A stretch of 64,000 nt of DNA from Cupriavidus sp. EM10 (GCF_018729255.1 NZ_CP076061.1:558001-622000); one strand, 5' to 3'. Shown: positions 9,015 through 18,612, counted from the stretch's first letter. Program-made: numbers and translations. Notes: generated by a model from the sequence alone, not told the origin.

Positions 9015-9992
9015 ATGACGCTGCGCCGCACTTTCCTTCATTCGATGCTTGCCCTGGCCACTGCGCCGGTGCTGATGGCCGGCGCCATCGCCGCTGACGC
9101 CTACCCTGCCCAGCCCATCCGCCTGGTGGTGCCGTTCCCGCCAGCGGGTGGCACCGACGTGCTGTCGCGCCTGGTGTTCAACAAGGTGGGCATGGCCACC
9201 AAGTGGACCGTCGTGGTGGAAAACCGCGCTGGCGCCGGAGGCAACATCGGGCTGGACCTGGTGGCCAAGGCGAAGAACGACGGCTACACGATCGGGATGG
9301 GCCAGACCGCCAATCTGGCGATCAACCCGACCCTGTACCCCAAGATGCCGTATGACGCGGTGAAGGATTTCACGCCCGTGGCCCTGGTGGCCGCGCAGCC
9401 GGTGGTGCTGATCGTGCGCCAGGATGCACCGTACAAGACGCTGGCCGATCTGGTGAACGCCGCCAAGACCAGGCAGCTGTCGATGGCATCGGCCGGCACC
9501 GGCACGGTCGGTCACCTGACCGGCGAGATGTTCCAGCGCCGCGCCGGCATCAAGGCGCTGCACGTGCCGTACAAGGGTGCGTCGCCCGCGCTGACCGACC
9601 TGATGGGCGGCCAGACCGACTTCTACTTCGCCACGCCGCCCATCGCCATGCCGATGATCAAGGCCGGCAAGCTGCGTGCGCTGGCGGTGACGTCAGGCAA
9701 GCGCGTGGCGCTGTTGCCCAACGTGCCCACGGTGGCGGAACAGGGCTATGCTGGTTTCCAGGCCGAGGACTGGAAGGCGCTGGTGGCGCCGGCCGGCACG
9801 CCGGCTGACGTGGTGGCCAGGCTCAATGCCGAGGTCAACAAGGCGCTCAAGGACAAGGACACCATCGCCAAGCTCCACGACGAAGGCAGCGAGCCGCGCG
9901 GCGGCACGGCGGCAGACCTGGGCGCCTTCATCAAGAGCGAGAACACGCGCTGGGGCGCGATCGTCAAGGAATCGGGCGCTCGCGTCGACTGA
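9015..9992 (+). CDS. Bug-family periplasmic solute-binding receptor
   Basis: A tripartite-tricarboxylate-transporter substrate-binding protein (325 aa). It has a signal peptide ending near AGAIAADA, then the hallmark strand YPAQPIRLVVPFPPAGGTD, ENRAGAGGNIG and the loop HVPYKGASPALTDLMGG. The Bug family binds carboxylates such as citrate, succinate or aromatic acids in the periplasm. TctA/TctB membrane subunits are absent here, as is common in Burkholderiales. GGAGA lies 5 nt before the ATG at 9015. The following CoA-transferase and citryl-CoA lyase-like genes suggest a di- or tricarboxylate ligand. Confidence 0.93.
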   Translation: MTLRRTFLHSMLALATAPVLMAGAIAADAYPAQPIRLVVPFPPAGGTDVLSRLVFNKVGMATKWTVVVENRAGAGGNIGLDLVAKAKNDGYTIGMGQTANLAINPTLYPKMPYDAVKDFTPVALVAAQPVVLIVRQDAPYKTLADLVNAAKTRQLSMASAGTGTVGHLTGEMFQRRAGIKALHVPYKGASPALTDLMGGQTDFYFATPPIAMPMIKAGKLRALAVTSGKRVALLPNVPTVAEQGYAGFQAEDWKALVAPAGTPADVVARLNAEVNKALKDKDTIAKLHDEGSEPRGGTAADLGAFIKSENTRWGAIVKESGARVD

Positions 9993-10026
9993 TCCGCGTC
10001 GACTAACCATTTCCTGGCAGGACAGT

Positions 10027-11226
10027 ATGTACAAGCCGCTTCGCAATATCCGCGTGCTCGACCTCACCAACGTGCTGGCCGGGCCCTTCTGCTGCCACCA
10101 GCTGGCCCACATGGGCGCCGAGGTCATCAAGGTGGAAACGCCGGGCACCGGCGACCTGGCGCGCCAGCTGGGCGCCGACGCCGAACTGAACCGCAACCTG
10201 ATGGGCGTGTCGTTCCTGGCACAGAACCCCGGCAAGCGATCGATCACGATCAACCTCAAGCACGCACGCGGCAAGGAAGTGTTCCGCAAGCTGGTGCAAA
10301 GCGCCGACGTGGTCGTGGAGAACTTCCGCCCTGGCGTGATGACCCGGCTGGGCCTGGGTTACGACGACCTGAAGCTGGTCAACCCGCGCCTGATCTACTG
10401 CGCGATCTCGGGCTTTGGCCAGGACGGTCCGCTGTCGGACCTGCCCGCCTATGACCAGATCATCCAGGGCATGTCGGGCGTGATGAGCATCACCGGCGAC
10501 AAGGACAGCGCGCCGCTGCGCGTGGGCTATCCGGTTTCCGACACCATCGGCGGCATGACGGCCGCCTTCGCCATCGCCGCCTCGCTGGCCGACCGCGATC
10601 GCACCGAGGGCTATTTCCTGGACGTGTCGATGCTCGAAGCCACCATGGCCACGATGGGCTGGGTGGTATCGAACCACCTGGTGGCCGGCAAGGACCCGGT
10701 GCCGATGGGCAACGAGAACATGACGGCCAGCCCTTCGGGCACGTTCCGCACCGGCGACGGCCCGCTCAATATCGCCGCCAACAAGCAGGAGCAGTTTGAA
10801 GCGGTGTGCCGCGTGGTCGGCCGCCCCGACCTGGCCACCGACGCGCGCTTTGCCGAGCGGCAATCGCGCCTGGCCAACCGTGCTGCACTGACCGCCGAGC
10901 TCGAAGCCGAACTGGCGAAGAAGCCGGCGACGGAATGGTGGGGGCTGCTGAACGAGGCCGGCGTGCCGGCAGGCCCGGTAATGAAGGTGCCCGACGTGCT
11001 CGCGCATCCGCAGGTGCGTGATCGCGGCATGATCGGTGACTTCACCAACGTGCCCGGCGTGGGCCGCGACATCCGGCTGGTCCGCACGGGCTTCAAGGTC
11101 AACGGCACGGCGCCGTCGGTGGATACCCCGCCGCCGCAGCTTGGCCAGCATACCGACGACATTCTTGGCGAACTCGGCTACGCCGCCGACGACATCGCCA
11201 CCCTGAAACAGGAGCGCGCACTATGA
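10027..11226 (+). CDS. CaiB/BaiF (family III) CoA-transferase
   Basis: A 399-residue cytoplasmic CoA-transferase that moves CoA between carboxylic acids through an aspartyl-CoA thioester. The N-terminal Rossmann-like part (RVLDLTNVLAGPF, GAEVIKVETPGTGD) and SGFGQDGPLSDLPAYDQI are typical; Asp143 in PAYDQ is the likely nucleophile by alignment with formyl-CoA transferase. Its stop overlaps the start of the citryl-CoA lyase-like gene (ATGA), so the two are coupled. In this context it probably forms the CoA ester that the lyase then cleaves, for example citryl-CoA; the true donor and acceptor cannot be read from sequence. Confidence 0.9.
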   Translation: MYKPLRNIRVLDLTNVLAGPFCCHQLAHMGAEVIKVETPGTGDLARQLGADAELNRNLMGVSFLAQNPGKRSITINLKHARGKEVFRKLVQSADVVVENFRPGVMTRLGLGYDDLKLVNPRLIYCAISGFGQDGPLSDLPAYDQIIQGMSGVMSITGDKDSAPLRVGYPVSDTIGGMTAAFAIAASLADRDRTEGYFLDVSMLEATMATMGWVVSNHLVAGKDPVPMGNENMTASPSGTFRTGDGPLNIAANKQEQFEAVCRVVGRPDLATDARFAERQSRLANRAALTAELEAELAKKPATEWWGLLNEAGVPAGPVMKVPDVLAHPQVRDRGMIGDFTNVPGVGRDIRLVRTGFKVNGTAPSVDTPPPQLGQHTDDILGELGYAADDIATLKQERAL

Positions 11227-12062
11227 GCGAAGCATTCCCGATGGACGCTGGCCGGCAGGCCTCGCAGGACTGGTGGCGCACGAACATCATCGACATGAAG
11301 CCCGGCGAGATCCGCTACCGTGGCTACCCGATCGAGCAACTGATCGGCAATGTGTCGTTTGCCCAGATGATCTGGCTGATGCTGCGCGGCGAACTGCCCG
11401 AGAAACGCGAAGGCGAACTGCTCGACGCCGCCCTGATGGCCGCCGTCGACCACGGCCCGCAGGCGCCCAGCATCGCCATCGCCCGCATGGCCGCCACCTG
11501 CGGCGTGGGGCTGAACAACGCGATGGCCTCCGCCGTCAACGTGCTCGGCGACGTGCACGGCGGCGCCGGCGAACAGGCCGTGGAGCTGTACCAGGACATC
11601 GCCCGGCGCTTCGACGAAGGCGTACCCTTCGACGACGCCGTGGCCGCCGGCCTGGCCAACTACCGCGACCTGCACGGCAAGTTCGTATCGGGCTTCGGCC
11701 ACCGCTTCCATCCGCTGGACCCTCGCGCCCCGCGCCTGCTGGAGCTGGTGGACCAGGCCGCCAACGCGGGCGTGGTGTCGGGCCGCTTCGCCGCCATCGC
11801 CCGCGCCGTGGAGAAAAAGCTCGGCGAAGGCCGCGACAAGCCGATCCCGATGAACATCGACGGCGCCACGGCCGTCATCTACGCCGAACTGGGTTTCCCG
11901 GCCCCGCTGGCACGCGGTCTGTTCTGTCTGTCGCGCTCGGTGGGCATCCTTTCGCACGCCTGGGAGCAAACCCAGCAAGGCGGCCGCAACAAGGGCCCGA
12001 TTCCACGGCAGTTCCTGTGGACGTACGACGGGCAACCGCAGCGGGATGTGCCGACCGAATGA
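11223..12062 (+). CDS. Citryl-CoA lyase-like enzyme, citrate synthase superfamily
   Basis: At 279 aa it is shorter than a true citrate synthase (about 430 aa) and matches the short citryl-CoA lyase type that splits citryl-CoA (or a similar 3-hydroxy-acid CoA ester) into acetyl-CoA and an oxo acid. The three catalytic positions of citrate synthase are kept: His112 in DVHGGAGE, His160 in GFGHRFHP and Asp213 in MNIDGATA. Being coupled to a CoA-transferase and preceded by a Bug receptor, it would complete a CoA-transferase-dependent acid cleavage route. Citramalyl- or methylcitryl-type substrates are alternatives. Confidence 0.82.
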   Translation: MSEAFPMDAGRQASQDWWRTNIIDMKPGEIRYRGYPIEQLIGNVSFAQMIWLMLRGELPEKREGELLDAALMAAVDHGPQAPSIAIARMAATCGVGLNNAMASAVNVLGDVHGGAGEQAVELYQDIARRFDEGVPFDDAVAAGLANYRDLHGKFVSGFGHRFHPLDPRAPRLLELVDQAANAGVVSGRFAAIARAVEKKLGEGRDKPIPMNIDGATAVIYAELGFPAPLARGLFCLSRSVGILSHAWEQTQQGGRNKGPIPRQFLWTYDGQPQRDVPTE

Positions 12063-12070
12063 CCGGCCTT

Positions 12071-12100
12071 GCTCCCTCTCCCGCCTGCGGGAGAGGGGAG
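12071..12100. repeat. Single-arm copy of the C/T-G/A palindromic repeat
   Basis: GCTCCCTCTCCCGC followed by GCGGGAGAGGGGAG, between the convergent citryl-CoA lyase-like and dnaE2 genes. Same family as the two-arm copies at 26801, 31049 and 43161. It may serve as a bidirectional transcription stop. Confidence 0.75.
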
Positions 12101-12121
12101 AAAATCCCGGGTGATCCATCC

Positions 12122-15100
12122 CTAGTGAAAATCCCGGCTCCCCACCATCAATCTCCCCAGTAGCGGACTCAGGTCCACCAGTTCCTGCGCCACCAGGTGC
12201 CTGACGTCGCCTTGCCGTTGCCAGGTGCCGATCACGCCCAGCAGCGTGGCGCCCAGCACTTCCTTGCGTTGGCGTTCGACGAGGTCGGGCCAGATGATCA
12301 CGTTGATCGATCCGGTCTCGTCCTCGATGGACGTGAAGATCGTGCCGCTGGCCGTGGAGGGTCGCTGGCGTACCGTCACGATGCCGCAGGCGCGCACGCG
12401 GCGGCCATTGCCCAGGCGCGACAGCTGCTGCGCGGTGATGTACTTGAGCGCGTTCAGCCGGCGTCGCAGCAGCGTCAGCGGGTGACATTTCAGCGATAGC
12501 CCCAGGCTCGCATAGTCGGCCGCCACGTCCTCGCCGATCTTCGGCTCGGGCAGCGCCAGCGCCTGTTCGCGCGGCGGCGCCTCGTGCAGCAGGTCGCGAT
12601 GGGCGGTCTGCACCGCCGCGCCGCGCGCATGCCAGCGGGCCTGGCGGCGATGGCCGGCCAGCGACGCCAGCGCGTCGGCGGCTGCCAGTACGTCGATATC
12701 GTGCGCATCCAGCCCGGCGCGGCGCGCCAGGTCTTCCACGCTGTCGAAAGGCCGTTCGGCGCGCGCGGCCTCGATGCGCAGCGCGGCGCCCTCGCGCATG
12801 CCTTTCACGCGGTTCATGCCCAGCCGTACGTCGCGATAATCCTGCCCCACCCGCACCGGCTCCAGCGCGCTTTCCCAGCCGCTGATCGTCACGTCCACGG
12901 GCTGCGTCACCACCTTGTGGCGGCGCGCGTCCTGCACCAGTTGCGATGCCGAATAGAACCCCATCGGCAGGCTGTTGAGCAGCGCGCACAGGAACGCGTC
13001 GGGATGGTGGCACTTGATCCAGGCGCTTACATAAACCAGCTTGGCGAAGCTGGCCGCATGGCTTTCCGGGAACCCGTACTCGCCAAACCCCTCGATCTGC
13101 TTGCAGATGGCCAGTGCGAACGATTCCGGATAGCCGCGCGACGTCAGCGCCCGCACCAGCGCGTCCTGGTGCTTCTTGAGATCGCCACGGCGACGCCAGG
13201 CGGCCATCGAGCGGCGCAGCTGGTCGGCCTGTCCTGGCGTGAACCCCGCCGCCTCGATGGCCAGCTGCATCACCTGTTCCTGGAAGATCGGGATGCCCAG
13301 CGTACGGCCCAGCACGCGCTGGATCACGTCGTTGAAGTAGGTCGGCAGCTTGCCCGTGCGGCGCAGGTCCTCGCGCCGTTTCAGGTACGGGTGCACCATG
13401 CCGCCCTGGATCGGCCCGGGCCGCACGATGGCCACTTCCACCACCAGGTCGTAGTACTGGCGCGGCTGCAGGCGCGGCAGCATCGACTGCTGCGCGCGCG
13501 ATTCGATCTGGAACACGCCGACGGTGTCGGCCTTGCAGATCATCTCGTAGGTGGCGTCGTCCGTCTCGGGCAGGTCTTCCATGCGCGTGGGCAGGCCGGC
13601 GCGGTCGGGCTCGGGGTTCGGGATCATCGCCAGCGCGCGGCGGATGGCGGTCAGCATGCCCAGCGCCAGCACGTCCACCTTGAGCAGACCCAGCGACTCC
13701 AGATCGTCCTTGTCCCACTGGATCACGCTGCGGTCCTTCATCGCGGCGTTCTCGATCGGCACCAGCCGCGACAGCTTGTGCCGCGCGATGACAAAGCCGC
13801 CCACGTGCTGCGACAAATGGCGCGGAAAACCGCGCAACTGCTCGGTCAGGCTGGCCCATTGCCGCACGGCCGGCGAATCGGGGTCCAACCCGTAGCGCGA
13901 GATCCGCTCGATGAACTCGGTGCCGCCATCCCACCACGCCTGGCCCTTGACCACCTGTTCGACCACGCTCGGATCGATGCCAAGCGCACGCCCCACATCG
14001 CGCAGCGCACTGCGCGACCGATACGTGATCAGCGACGCCGCCAGCGCGGCACGCTCGCGACCGTACTTCCTGTAGATGTACTGGATCACCTCTTCGCGCC
14101 GCTGGTGCTCGAAGTCGACGTCGATATCGGGCGGCTCGTCCCGCTCGCGCGACAGAAAGCGGCCGAACAGCAGATTGGCCTGCTCGGGGCTCACCTCGGT
14201 GATATGCAGGCAATAACAGACCAGCGAGTTGGCCGCCGAGCCGCGCCCCTGGCACAGGATGCCCAGGCTGCGGGCGTGGCGCACGATGTCGTAGACGGTC
14301 AGGAAGAATGGCTCGTAGCTCTTTTCCTCGATCAGCTGCAGTTCGCCTTCGAGCTGATCTTCCCACTCGGGCGCCATGCCGTGCGGAAAGCGTTCCTCAA
14401 TGCCCTTCTTGACCTCCTGCCGCAGGTAGCTGATCGGCGTGAAGCCATCGGGCACCAGTTCCTCGGGATATTCGTAGCGCAACGTGTCGAGCGAGAAGCG
14501 GCACTGGCCGGCGATCTGCAGCGTGCGCGCCAGCGCCTCGCGCGGATAGAGCCGCGACAGCACCTGGCGCATGCGCAGGTGGGCTTCGGCATTGGGCGCC
14601 AGGGCCATGCCGCAGGCCGGCAATGGCTGGCCGAGCCGGATGGCCGTCAGCACATCGGACAGCGGCTTGCGCGAGCGCACATGCATGTTGACCGCGCCGC
14701 TGGCCACCAGCGGCACGCCAGTATCGCGCGACACCTGCTGCAAGCGCTCGCGGTGCAACGCTTCGGCGTGACCCTGCAGCAGTTCGAGTGCGATGGATAC
14801 GCGGTCGCCGAACACGTCGCGGCACCATTGCGCCTGCGCGCGCAGCACATCGGCATCGGCGCAGTAGTCTGGAAGCAGGATGGCCAGGCAGTCGGGCATG
14901 CCGCGCAGATGGTGCTCGCCGGGCTGCGGATCGGCGATATCGGAGGGGTACAACACGTAGCTGCCCTTGTCGGCGCGCCGGCGACCCAGCGTGATGAATT
15001 CGCTGAGGTTGCCGAAGCCGTCGCGGTTCTGCGCCAGCAGCACCAGCCGGGGCGGCGGCATGGTGTCGCCTGGCGCCGCCGTCAGCGTGAAGCGGCTGCC

Positions 15101-15553
15101 GATGATCAGGTTGAACGCATCGGCAGCCGCCGCCAGCGTCTCCAGCATCGCGTGCCGGCGCGCGGCGGCATCGGGGTCGTGGCCGAAGCCGGCCGGCGCC
15201 TCGGGTTCGTCCTCGCCATCGATGTCGGCATCTTCCTCCTCCTCGATGAAGGCCACGATGTCGTCCACGTCGTCCACGTCGCCCGCCCCCTGCCCGGCCG
15301 CCAGCCGCCGCGCGCTGCGCGCCACGGCCTCCCACATGTCCTCGCGCAATACCTTGATGGCGTGATGCGCGCGCGCGGTGCCGGCCACGGAACACTCGTC
15401 GGTCAGCGCCAGCCCGCTGTAGCCAAGCTGGAATGCACGCGAGATCAGCTCCTGCGGGTGCGATGCACCGGTCAGGAACGTGAAGTTGGAAATGCAGTGC
15501 AGCTCGACGTAGTCGGGCAGCAGCGGCAGGAAGGAAGACAATCCGGGCAACAT
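12122..15553 (-). CDS. dnaE2: DnaE2 (ImuC), error-prone DNA polymerase III alpha-like subunit
   Basis: C-family polymerase of the mutasome that copies damaged DNA with low fidelity. The protein is 1143 aa from the ATG at 15553, chosen because the family begins about there (YVELHCISNFTFLTGASHP, the PHP domain). The polymerase active site PDIDVDFEH lies at about residue 476 and a C-terminal OB domain ends the protein. An acidic insertion rich in Asp/Glu (EEEEDADIDGEDEPE) at about 110-125 looks species-specific. It lies 26 nt after imuB in the LexA-controlled operon. A very long open frame on the opposite strand is a codon-bias shadow. Confidence 0.96.
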   Translation of the reverse strand: MLPGLSSFLPLLPDYVELHCISNFTFLTGASHPQELISRAFQLGYSGLALTDECSVAGTARAHHAIKVLREDMWEAVARSARRLAAGQGAGDVDDVDDIVAFIEEEEDADIDGEDEPEAPAGFGHDPDAAARRHAMLETLAAAADAFNLIIGSRFTLTAAPGDTMPPPRLVLLAQNRDGFGNLSEFITLGRRRADKGSYVLYPSDIADPQPGEHHLRGMPDCLAILLPDYCADADVLRAQAQWCRDVFGDRVSIALELLQGHAEALHRERLQQVSRDTGVPLVASGAVNMHVRSRKPLSDVLTAIRLGQPLPACGMALAPNAEAHLRMRQVLSRLYPREALARTLQIAGQCRFSLDTLRYEYPEELVPDGFTPISYLRQEVKKGIEERFPHGMAPEWEDQLEGELQLIEEKSYEPFFLTVYDIVRHARSLGILCQGRGSAANSLVCYCLHITEVSPEQANLLFGRFLSRERDEPPDIDVDFEHQRREEVIQYIYRKYGRERAALAASLITYRSRSALRDVGRALGIDPSVVEQVVKGQAWWDGGTEFIERISRYGLDPDSPAVRQWASLTEQLRGFPRHLSQHVGGFVIARHKLSRLVPIENAAMKDRSVIQWDKDDLESLGLLKVDVLALGMLTAIRRALAMIPNPEPDRAGLPTRMEDLPETDDATYEMICKADTVGVFQIESRAQQSMLPRLQPRQYYDLVVEVAIVRPGPIQGGMVHPYLKRREDLRRTGKLPTYFNDVIQRVLGRTLGIPIFQEQVMQLAIEAAGFTPGQADQLRRSMAAWRRRGDLKKHQDALVRALTSRGYPESFALAICKQIEGFGEYGFPESHAASFAKLVYVSAWIKCHHPDAFLCALLNSLPMGFYSASQLVQDARRHKVVTQPVDVTISGWESALEPVRVGQDYRDVRLGMNRVKGMREGAALRIEAARAERPFDSVEDLARRAGLDAHDIDVLAAADALASLAGHRRQARWHARGAAVQTAHRDLLHEAPPREQALALPEPKIGEDVAADYASLGLSLKCHPLTLLRRRLNALKYITAQQLSRLGNGRRVRACGIVTVRQRPSTASGTIFTSIEDETGSINVIIWPDLVERQRKEVLGATLLGVIGTWQRQGDVRHLVAQELVDLSPLLGRLMVGSRDFH

Positions 15554-15579
15554 CGCCAAACTCTCGGACACTCGAACGA

Positions 15580-17151
15580 TCAGGCAAACAGGCCGTGCAG
15601 GAACCAGCGGTATTCGCCGCCGTCTTCCTGCCCGTCGCGCGTGGGGCGGCCGGGGCGTTCGCGATAGACCCAGCAGCGCAACCCGTCGGCGCGTTCGGCA
15701 ATGAAATAGTCGCGCGTGGCCAGGCCGCCATCCCACCAGCCGGCCTCGATGCGCTCGGGCCGCGTCAGCATCACCAGCGGCCCCTGGTACACGGGGCGAT
15801 GCTTCTCCACGCGCAGCGCCTGCGGGGCTTCCAGCAGCCACAGCGGCCGCTCCGGCGGCAACGCGCCCGGGGCCGGCGCACGCGGGGGCGTCTCGCCCAC
15901 CGGGCACCACTGGTTGGCGCGTTCGGGGCGATGGTCGGCCAGCGGCTGCGGCTGCAGCACGTTGTCGCGGCCCAGGCGGGCCACCAGCGTGTCGAGCAGC
16001 CGGCCCAGCTCGGCCGGTTCCGCGCCGGGCTCCGGAAACAGCGAATCGCTTTGCGGCACGCAGGTTTCCATCGTCTCCACGCGCAGGCCCAGGCCACCCA
16101 CCGGCGCATGAAAGCGCACCTTGTCGAGCTTCTCGCGCAGCAGTTTCGACAGATGCAAGGGATCGCGGCTCGGCTGCGCCAGCGCCAGCGGCACCGGCGT
16201 GCTATCGGTGTCCTCGCCCAGCCGGTAGCGTTCGTGTTCCAGGACCAGCACGCAGCGCGTCACGCCGGCCTGCTGCGCCGCCAGCCAGCCCGACAGCGCC
16301 AGCAGCAGCCGCTGCGCCCCGGCCAGCACGCCTTCGGCCGATTCGATGCGGCCAGGCAGTTCCATCCGTTGCGCAAACGCGGGCGGCGCCTCGAACCATG
16401 CAAAGCCCGACGGGGCCTTGCCATAGGCCTGGTCCAGCCGCGCCAGCAGTTCGGTGCCGATGCGGCGCGACAAACCCGCACGCGGCAGCTGCCGCACCTG
16501 CCCGAGCGTGCGGCAGCCGATGCCTTCGAGCCAGTCCGGATCGGTGTATGCCTGCAGGCAGGTCACGGGCAGGCGGTCCAGCAGGCGCACCATGCGCGGC
16601 GCCTGCACCGCACGCCGGGCGGGACGAACGATGCCGCGCGGCGTCTTGCGCAGCGGCTGGCGCGCCAGCCATGCCGCGCCCTGCGCCGTGGTGCCGCTGC
16701 CGATCTGCACGAACGTGCCCAGTTGCCGCACGCGGCTGCGGATCGCCCGACACAGCGCGCGATGCCCGCCGAACAGGCGCAGGCTGGCCGTCACGTCGAG
16801 CATCACCGTGGCCGATTCGGGTTCGGCGTCAATCGTCACGGCCGGCGTAAAGTGCAGCAGCGTCAGCGCCACCGATGTCACCAGGTCGGACTCGGCGGAC
16901 GGGGCGCGTTCAAGCTGCACCACATCGGCCGACAGTGCCTGCACGCCGCCACGCCGCATGCCATAGCACACGCCCAGCGCCGCGGCCGGGCCATTGGCCA
17001 GCACCACGCGCTCGTGCGCCATCACGGCCACCGGCAGTTGCTGCAGCGTACCGTTGCCATGCGCGGCGGCGCCTGCGGCGGGCTCAGGCCAGCTCGGCTG
17101 CAGCGCGTCCAGCGGCAGGCGCGGCAGATGCACCGCGATCCAGTACGTCAT
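15580..17151 (-). CDS. imuB: ImuB, Y-family polymerase-like mutasome subunit
   Basis: ImuB bridges DnaE2 to the beta clamp and has lost polymerase activity. The 523-aa sequence keeps the Y-family layout (little-finger region, VMLDVTASLRLFGG) but the metal-binding acidic residues near the N-terminus are missing: the strand reads IAVHLPRLPLDAL where active enzymes have a DxD-type motif. Start at 17151 (MTYWIAVHLP) fits the family, and it overlaps the end of imuA by 68 nt. dnaE2 follows 26 nt downstream. Confidence 0.93.
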   Translation of the reverse strand: MTYWIAVHLPRLPLDALQPSWPEPAAGAAAHGNGTLQQLPVAVMAHERVVLANGPAAALGVCYGMRRGGVQALSADVVQLERAPSAESDLVTSVALTLLHFTPAVTIDAEPESATVMLDVTASLRLFGGHRALCRAIRSRVRQLGTFVQIGSGTTAQGAAWLARQPLRKTPRGIVRPARRAVQAPRMVRLLDRLPVTCLQAYTDPDWLEGIGCRTLGQVRQLPRAGLSRRIGTELLARLDQAYGKAPSGFAWFEAPPAFAQRMELPGRIESAEGVLAGAQRLLLALSGWLAAQQAGVTRCVLVLEHERYRLGEDTDSTPVPLALAQPSRDPLHLSKLLREKLDKVRFHAPVGGLGLRVETMETCVPQSDSLFPEPGAEPAELGRLLDTLVARLGRDNVLQPQPLADHRPERANQWCPVGETPPRAPAPGALPPERPLWLLEAPQALRVEKHRPVYQGPLVMLTRPERIEAGWWDGGLATRDYFIAERADGLRCWVYRERPGRPTRDGQEDGGEYRWFLHGLFA

Positions 17152-18007
17152 GGGCAATCGGGTCGATACCCGCCGGGACGGCGGGCGTGGGAACGGCAGG
17201 CATGCCCGTGCGCCGGGGCACATGGGCCATGCCTTCGAGCGGCAACAGCAACGGGGTATCGCGCACCGGGCCGCGCCGCTTGTGGAAGACGATCGACATC
17301 AGGTTGCCGGGCTGCGGCGACAGTGCCAGCCGCAGCACGGCCGGCGACGATTCGTGCAGCACCCGCATCGGGCGCAGCACCCAGACCACGGTGTCGCCGG
17401 CCTGCGCCAGCACCTGCAGGCGCCGCAGCGCCTCGGGCCGCGCGCCGGCCAGCCAGACCAGCACCGCGCCAAACGCCTGGCTGCGCAGCATCTGCTCGGC
17501 GGCCCAGAGCATGTCCGTGCGTTGCGAAGCCATCGTGGCGGCCACCGGCGGGCGCACCCAGTAGAGCTGCCGCGCGGGCAGGCGGCCATCTTCCAGGGCA
17601 CCGGCCAGGCCGCCCGCATTGGGCAGGCAAGGCGGATTGACCAGCGCGATGCGCCGGCCACCGGCCGCCAGCATGCGCAGCGCCGGCATCAGCAGGCGCA
17701 ACTCGCCGGCGCCATCCTGCGCCAGCAGCAGTTCCGTCACCGCACCGGCCGGCCAGCCGCCGCCCGGCAATTCGGCCGTCAGCGCGTCATAGCCGGTCGG
17801 GCAGATGGGCAGCCGGCCGGCACGGCCGAGCTGGCCCGCGCGCCACAGGCCGGGATAACGCTGCTCGAGTTCGCGCACGGATTCGCGGTGCGGATCGGCA
17901 GGCGGGGTGGATGGGGGCGCATGGTCCTCCGCCAGAAGCGAAGGCTGCTCATGCCGGGTCGGGGTCATGGCTGGATCGTCGGTCCACGCGGCTGTTGGCG
18001 CGGACAT
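17084..18007 (-). CDS. imuA: ImuA, RecA/SulA-like mutasome subunit
   Basis: First gene of the SOS mutagenesis cassette. The protein is 307 aa with a RecA-like core (GGGWPAGAVTELLLAQDGAGELRLLMPAL at about residues 80-108 holds the degenerate nucleotide-loop region) and the strand RRIALVNPP. ImuA is needed, with ImuB and DnaE2, for damage-induced mutagenesis. The ATG at 18007 lies 17 nt from the LexA box; an internal start at 17968 is possible. The C-terminal Ala-rich tail overlaps imuB. Confidence 0.88.
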   Translation of the reverse strand: MSAPTAAWTDDPAMTPTRHEQPSLLAEDHAPPSTPPADPHRESVRELEQRYPGLWRAGQLGRAGRLPICPTGYDALTAELPGGGWPAGAVTELLLAQDGAGELRLLMPALRMLAAGGRRIALVNPPCLPNAGGLAGALEDGRLPARQLYWVRPPVAATMASQRTDMLWAAEQMLRSQAFGAVLVWLAGARPEALRRLQVLAQAGDTVVWVLRPMRVLHESSPAVLRLALSPQPGNLMSIVFHKRRGPVRDTPLLLPLEGMAHVPRRTGMPAVPTPAVPAGIDPIAHDVLDRGASAAPAAGRAAAELA

Positions 18008-18021
18008 AGCAATTCGTCGAA

Positions 18022-18041
18022 TACTGTATGTTTATACAGTA
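18022..18041 (-). promoter_or_regulatory. LexA (SOS) box of the imuA-imuB-dnaE2 operon
   Basis: CTGT-N8-ACAG (18024-18039) within the extended palindrome TACTGTATGTTTATACAGTA matches the proteobacterial LexA consensus and sits directly upstream of imuA. Confidence 0.95.
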
Positions 18042-18144
18042 TCGGGACGGGCGCAAGGGGTACGCCATCCAAGTGTCGAGATCAGCGCTTTTGATGTGAT
18101 TTTTGCGTCCTTGCCACAGTTACGGGCGAAGGAATGCAAACAAG

Positions 18145-18156
18145 TGTCAAGTGACA
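18145..18156 (+). promoter_or_regulatory. Candidate operator upstream of the winged-helix gene
   Basis: TGTCA-AG-TGACA is an inverted repeat 28 nt before the small DNA-binding-like gene. AAGTGTC also recurs nearby (18142, 18163), so autoregulation is possible. Confidence 0.3.
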
Positions 18157-18183
18157 TTGTGAAGTGTCAGACAGTGCGGAAAA

Positions 18184-18516
18184 ATGCGCGGCATGAAAAG
18201 GAATACGCGCGAGTGCGTGCATCTGCTGATGGAAGGCTTGCAGCGTCAGGGCCCCGTGCGCCGTGACGGGCTGGCTGACGCCTGCGGCCTGACCGCCGAG
18301 GAGACCACGCGCGCCCTGAAAGCCGCGCGGCAGATGAGCGTGATCGACCATGTTCCCTACGGCCCCGGCACCCCGCCGGCCGCCGTCTTCTACCAGCTGA
18401 CCGGACGCCAGTTGCCGCCGGCCCGCAAGAGCACGCGGACGCCCCCGGCCCCCGACGACCGCTTCCAGCCCCTGCTGGAAGCCTGGTGGAACAGCAACGA
18501 ACTCGACCGCGCCTGA
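18184..18516 (+). CDS. Small winged-helix-like DNA-binding protein (hypothetical)
   Basis: A 110-aa protein. Residues about 5-60 (TRECVHLLMEGLQRQGPVRR, GLADACGLTAEETTRALKAA) have the helix pattern of a winged helix-turn-helix in which TAEETTRALKAAR would be the recognition helix. The C-terminus is Pro/Arg-rich and then acidic. It is transcribed away from the imuA operon and followed by a convergent secreted-protein gene. A second ATG at 18193 is possible. I do not recognise a named family; a small transcriptional regulator is the best guess. Confidence 0.6.
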   Translation: MRGMKRNTRECVHLLMEGLQRQGPVRRDGLADACGLTAEETTRALKAARQMSVIDHVPYGPGTPPAAVFYQLTGRQLPPARKSTRTPPAPDDRFQPLLEAWWNSNELDRA

Positions 18517-18612
18517 ATTCCGGGCGGGATGGCGGCCGGCTCTCTCCGGCGGTGCCCGCCGCCCGGCGCCCGTGCGGGCCACCGAGGCAGCGTGAAGGCA
18601 GTGAAGGCAGTC

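Noticed and set aside
12584..15667. 1027-codon open frame opposite dnaE2
   Set aside because: Antisense shadow of a GC-rich gene; low-complexity His/Arg/Gln-rich product with no start signal or fold.
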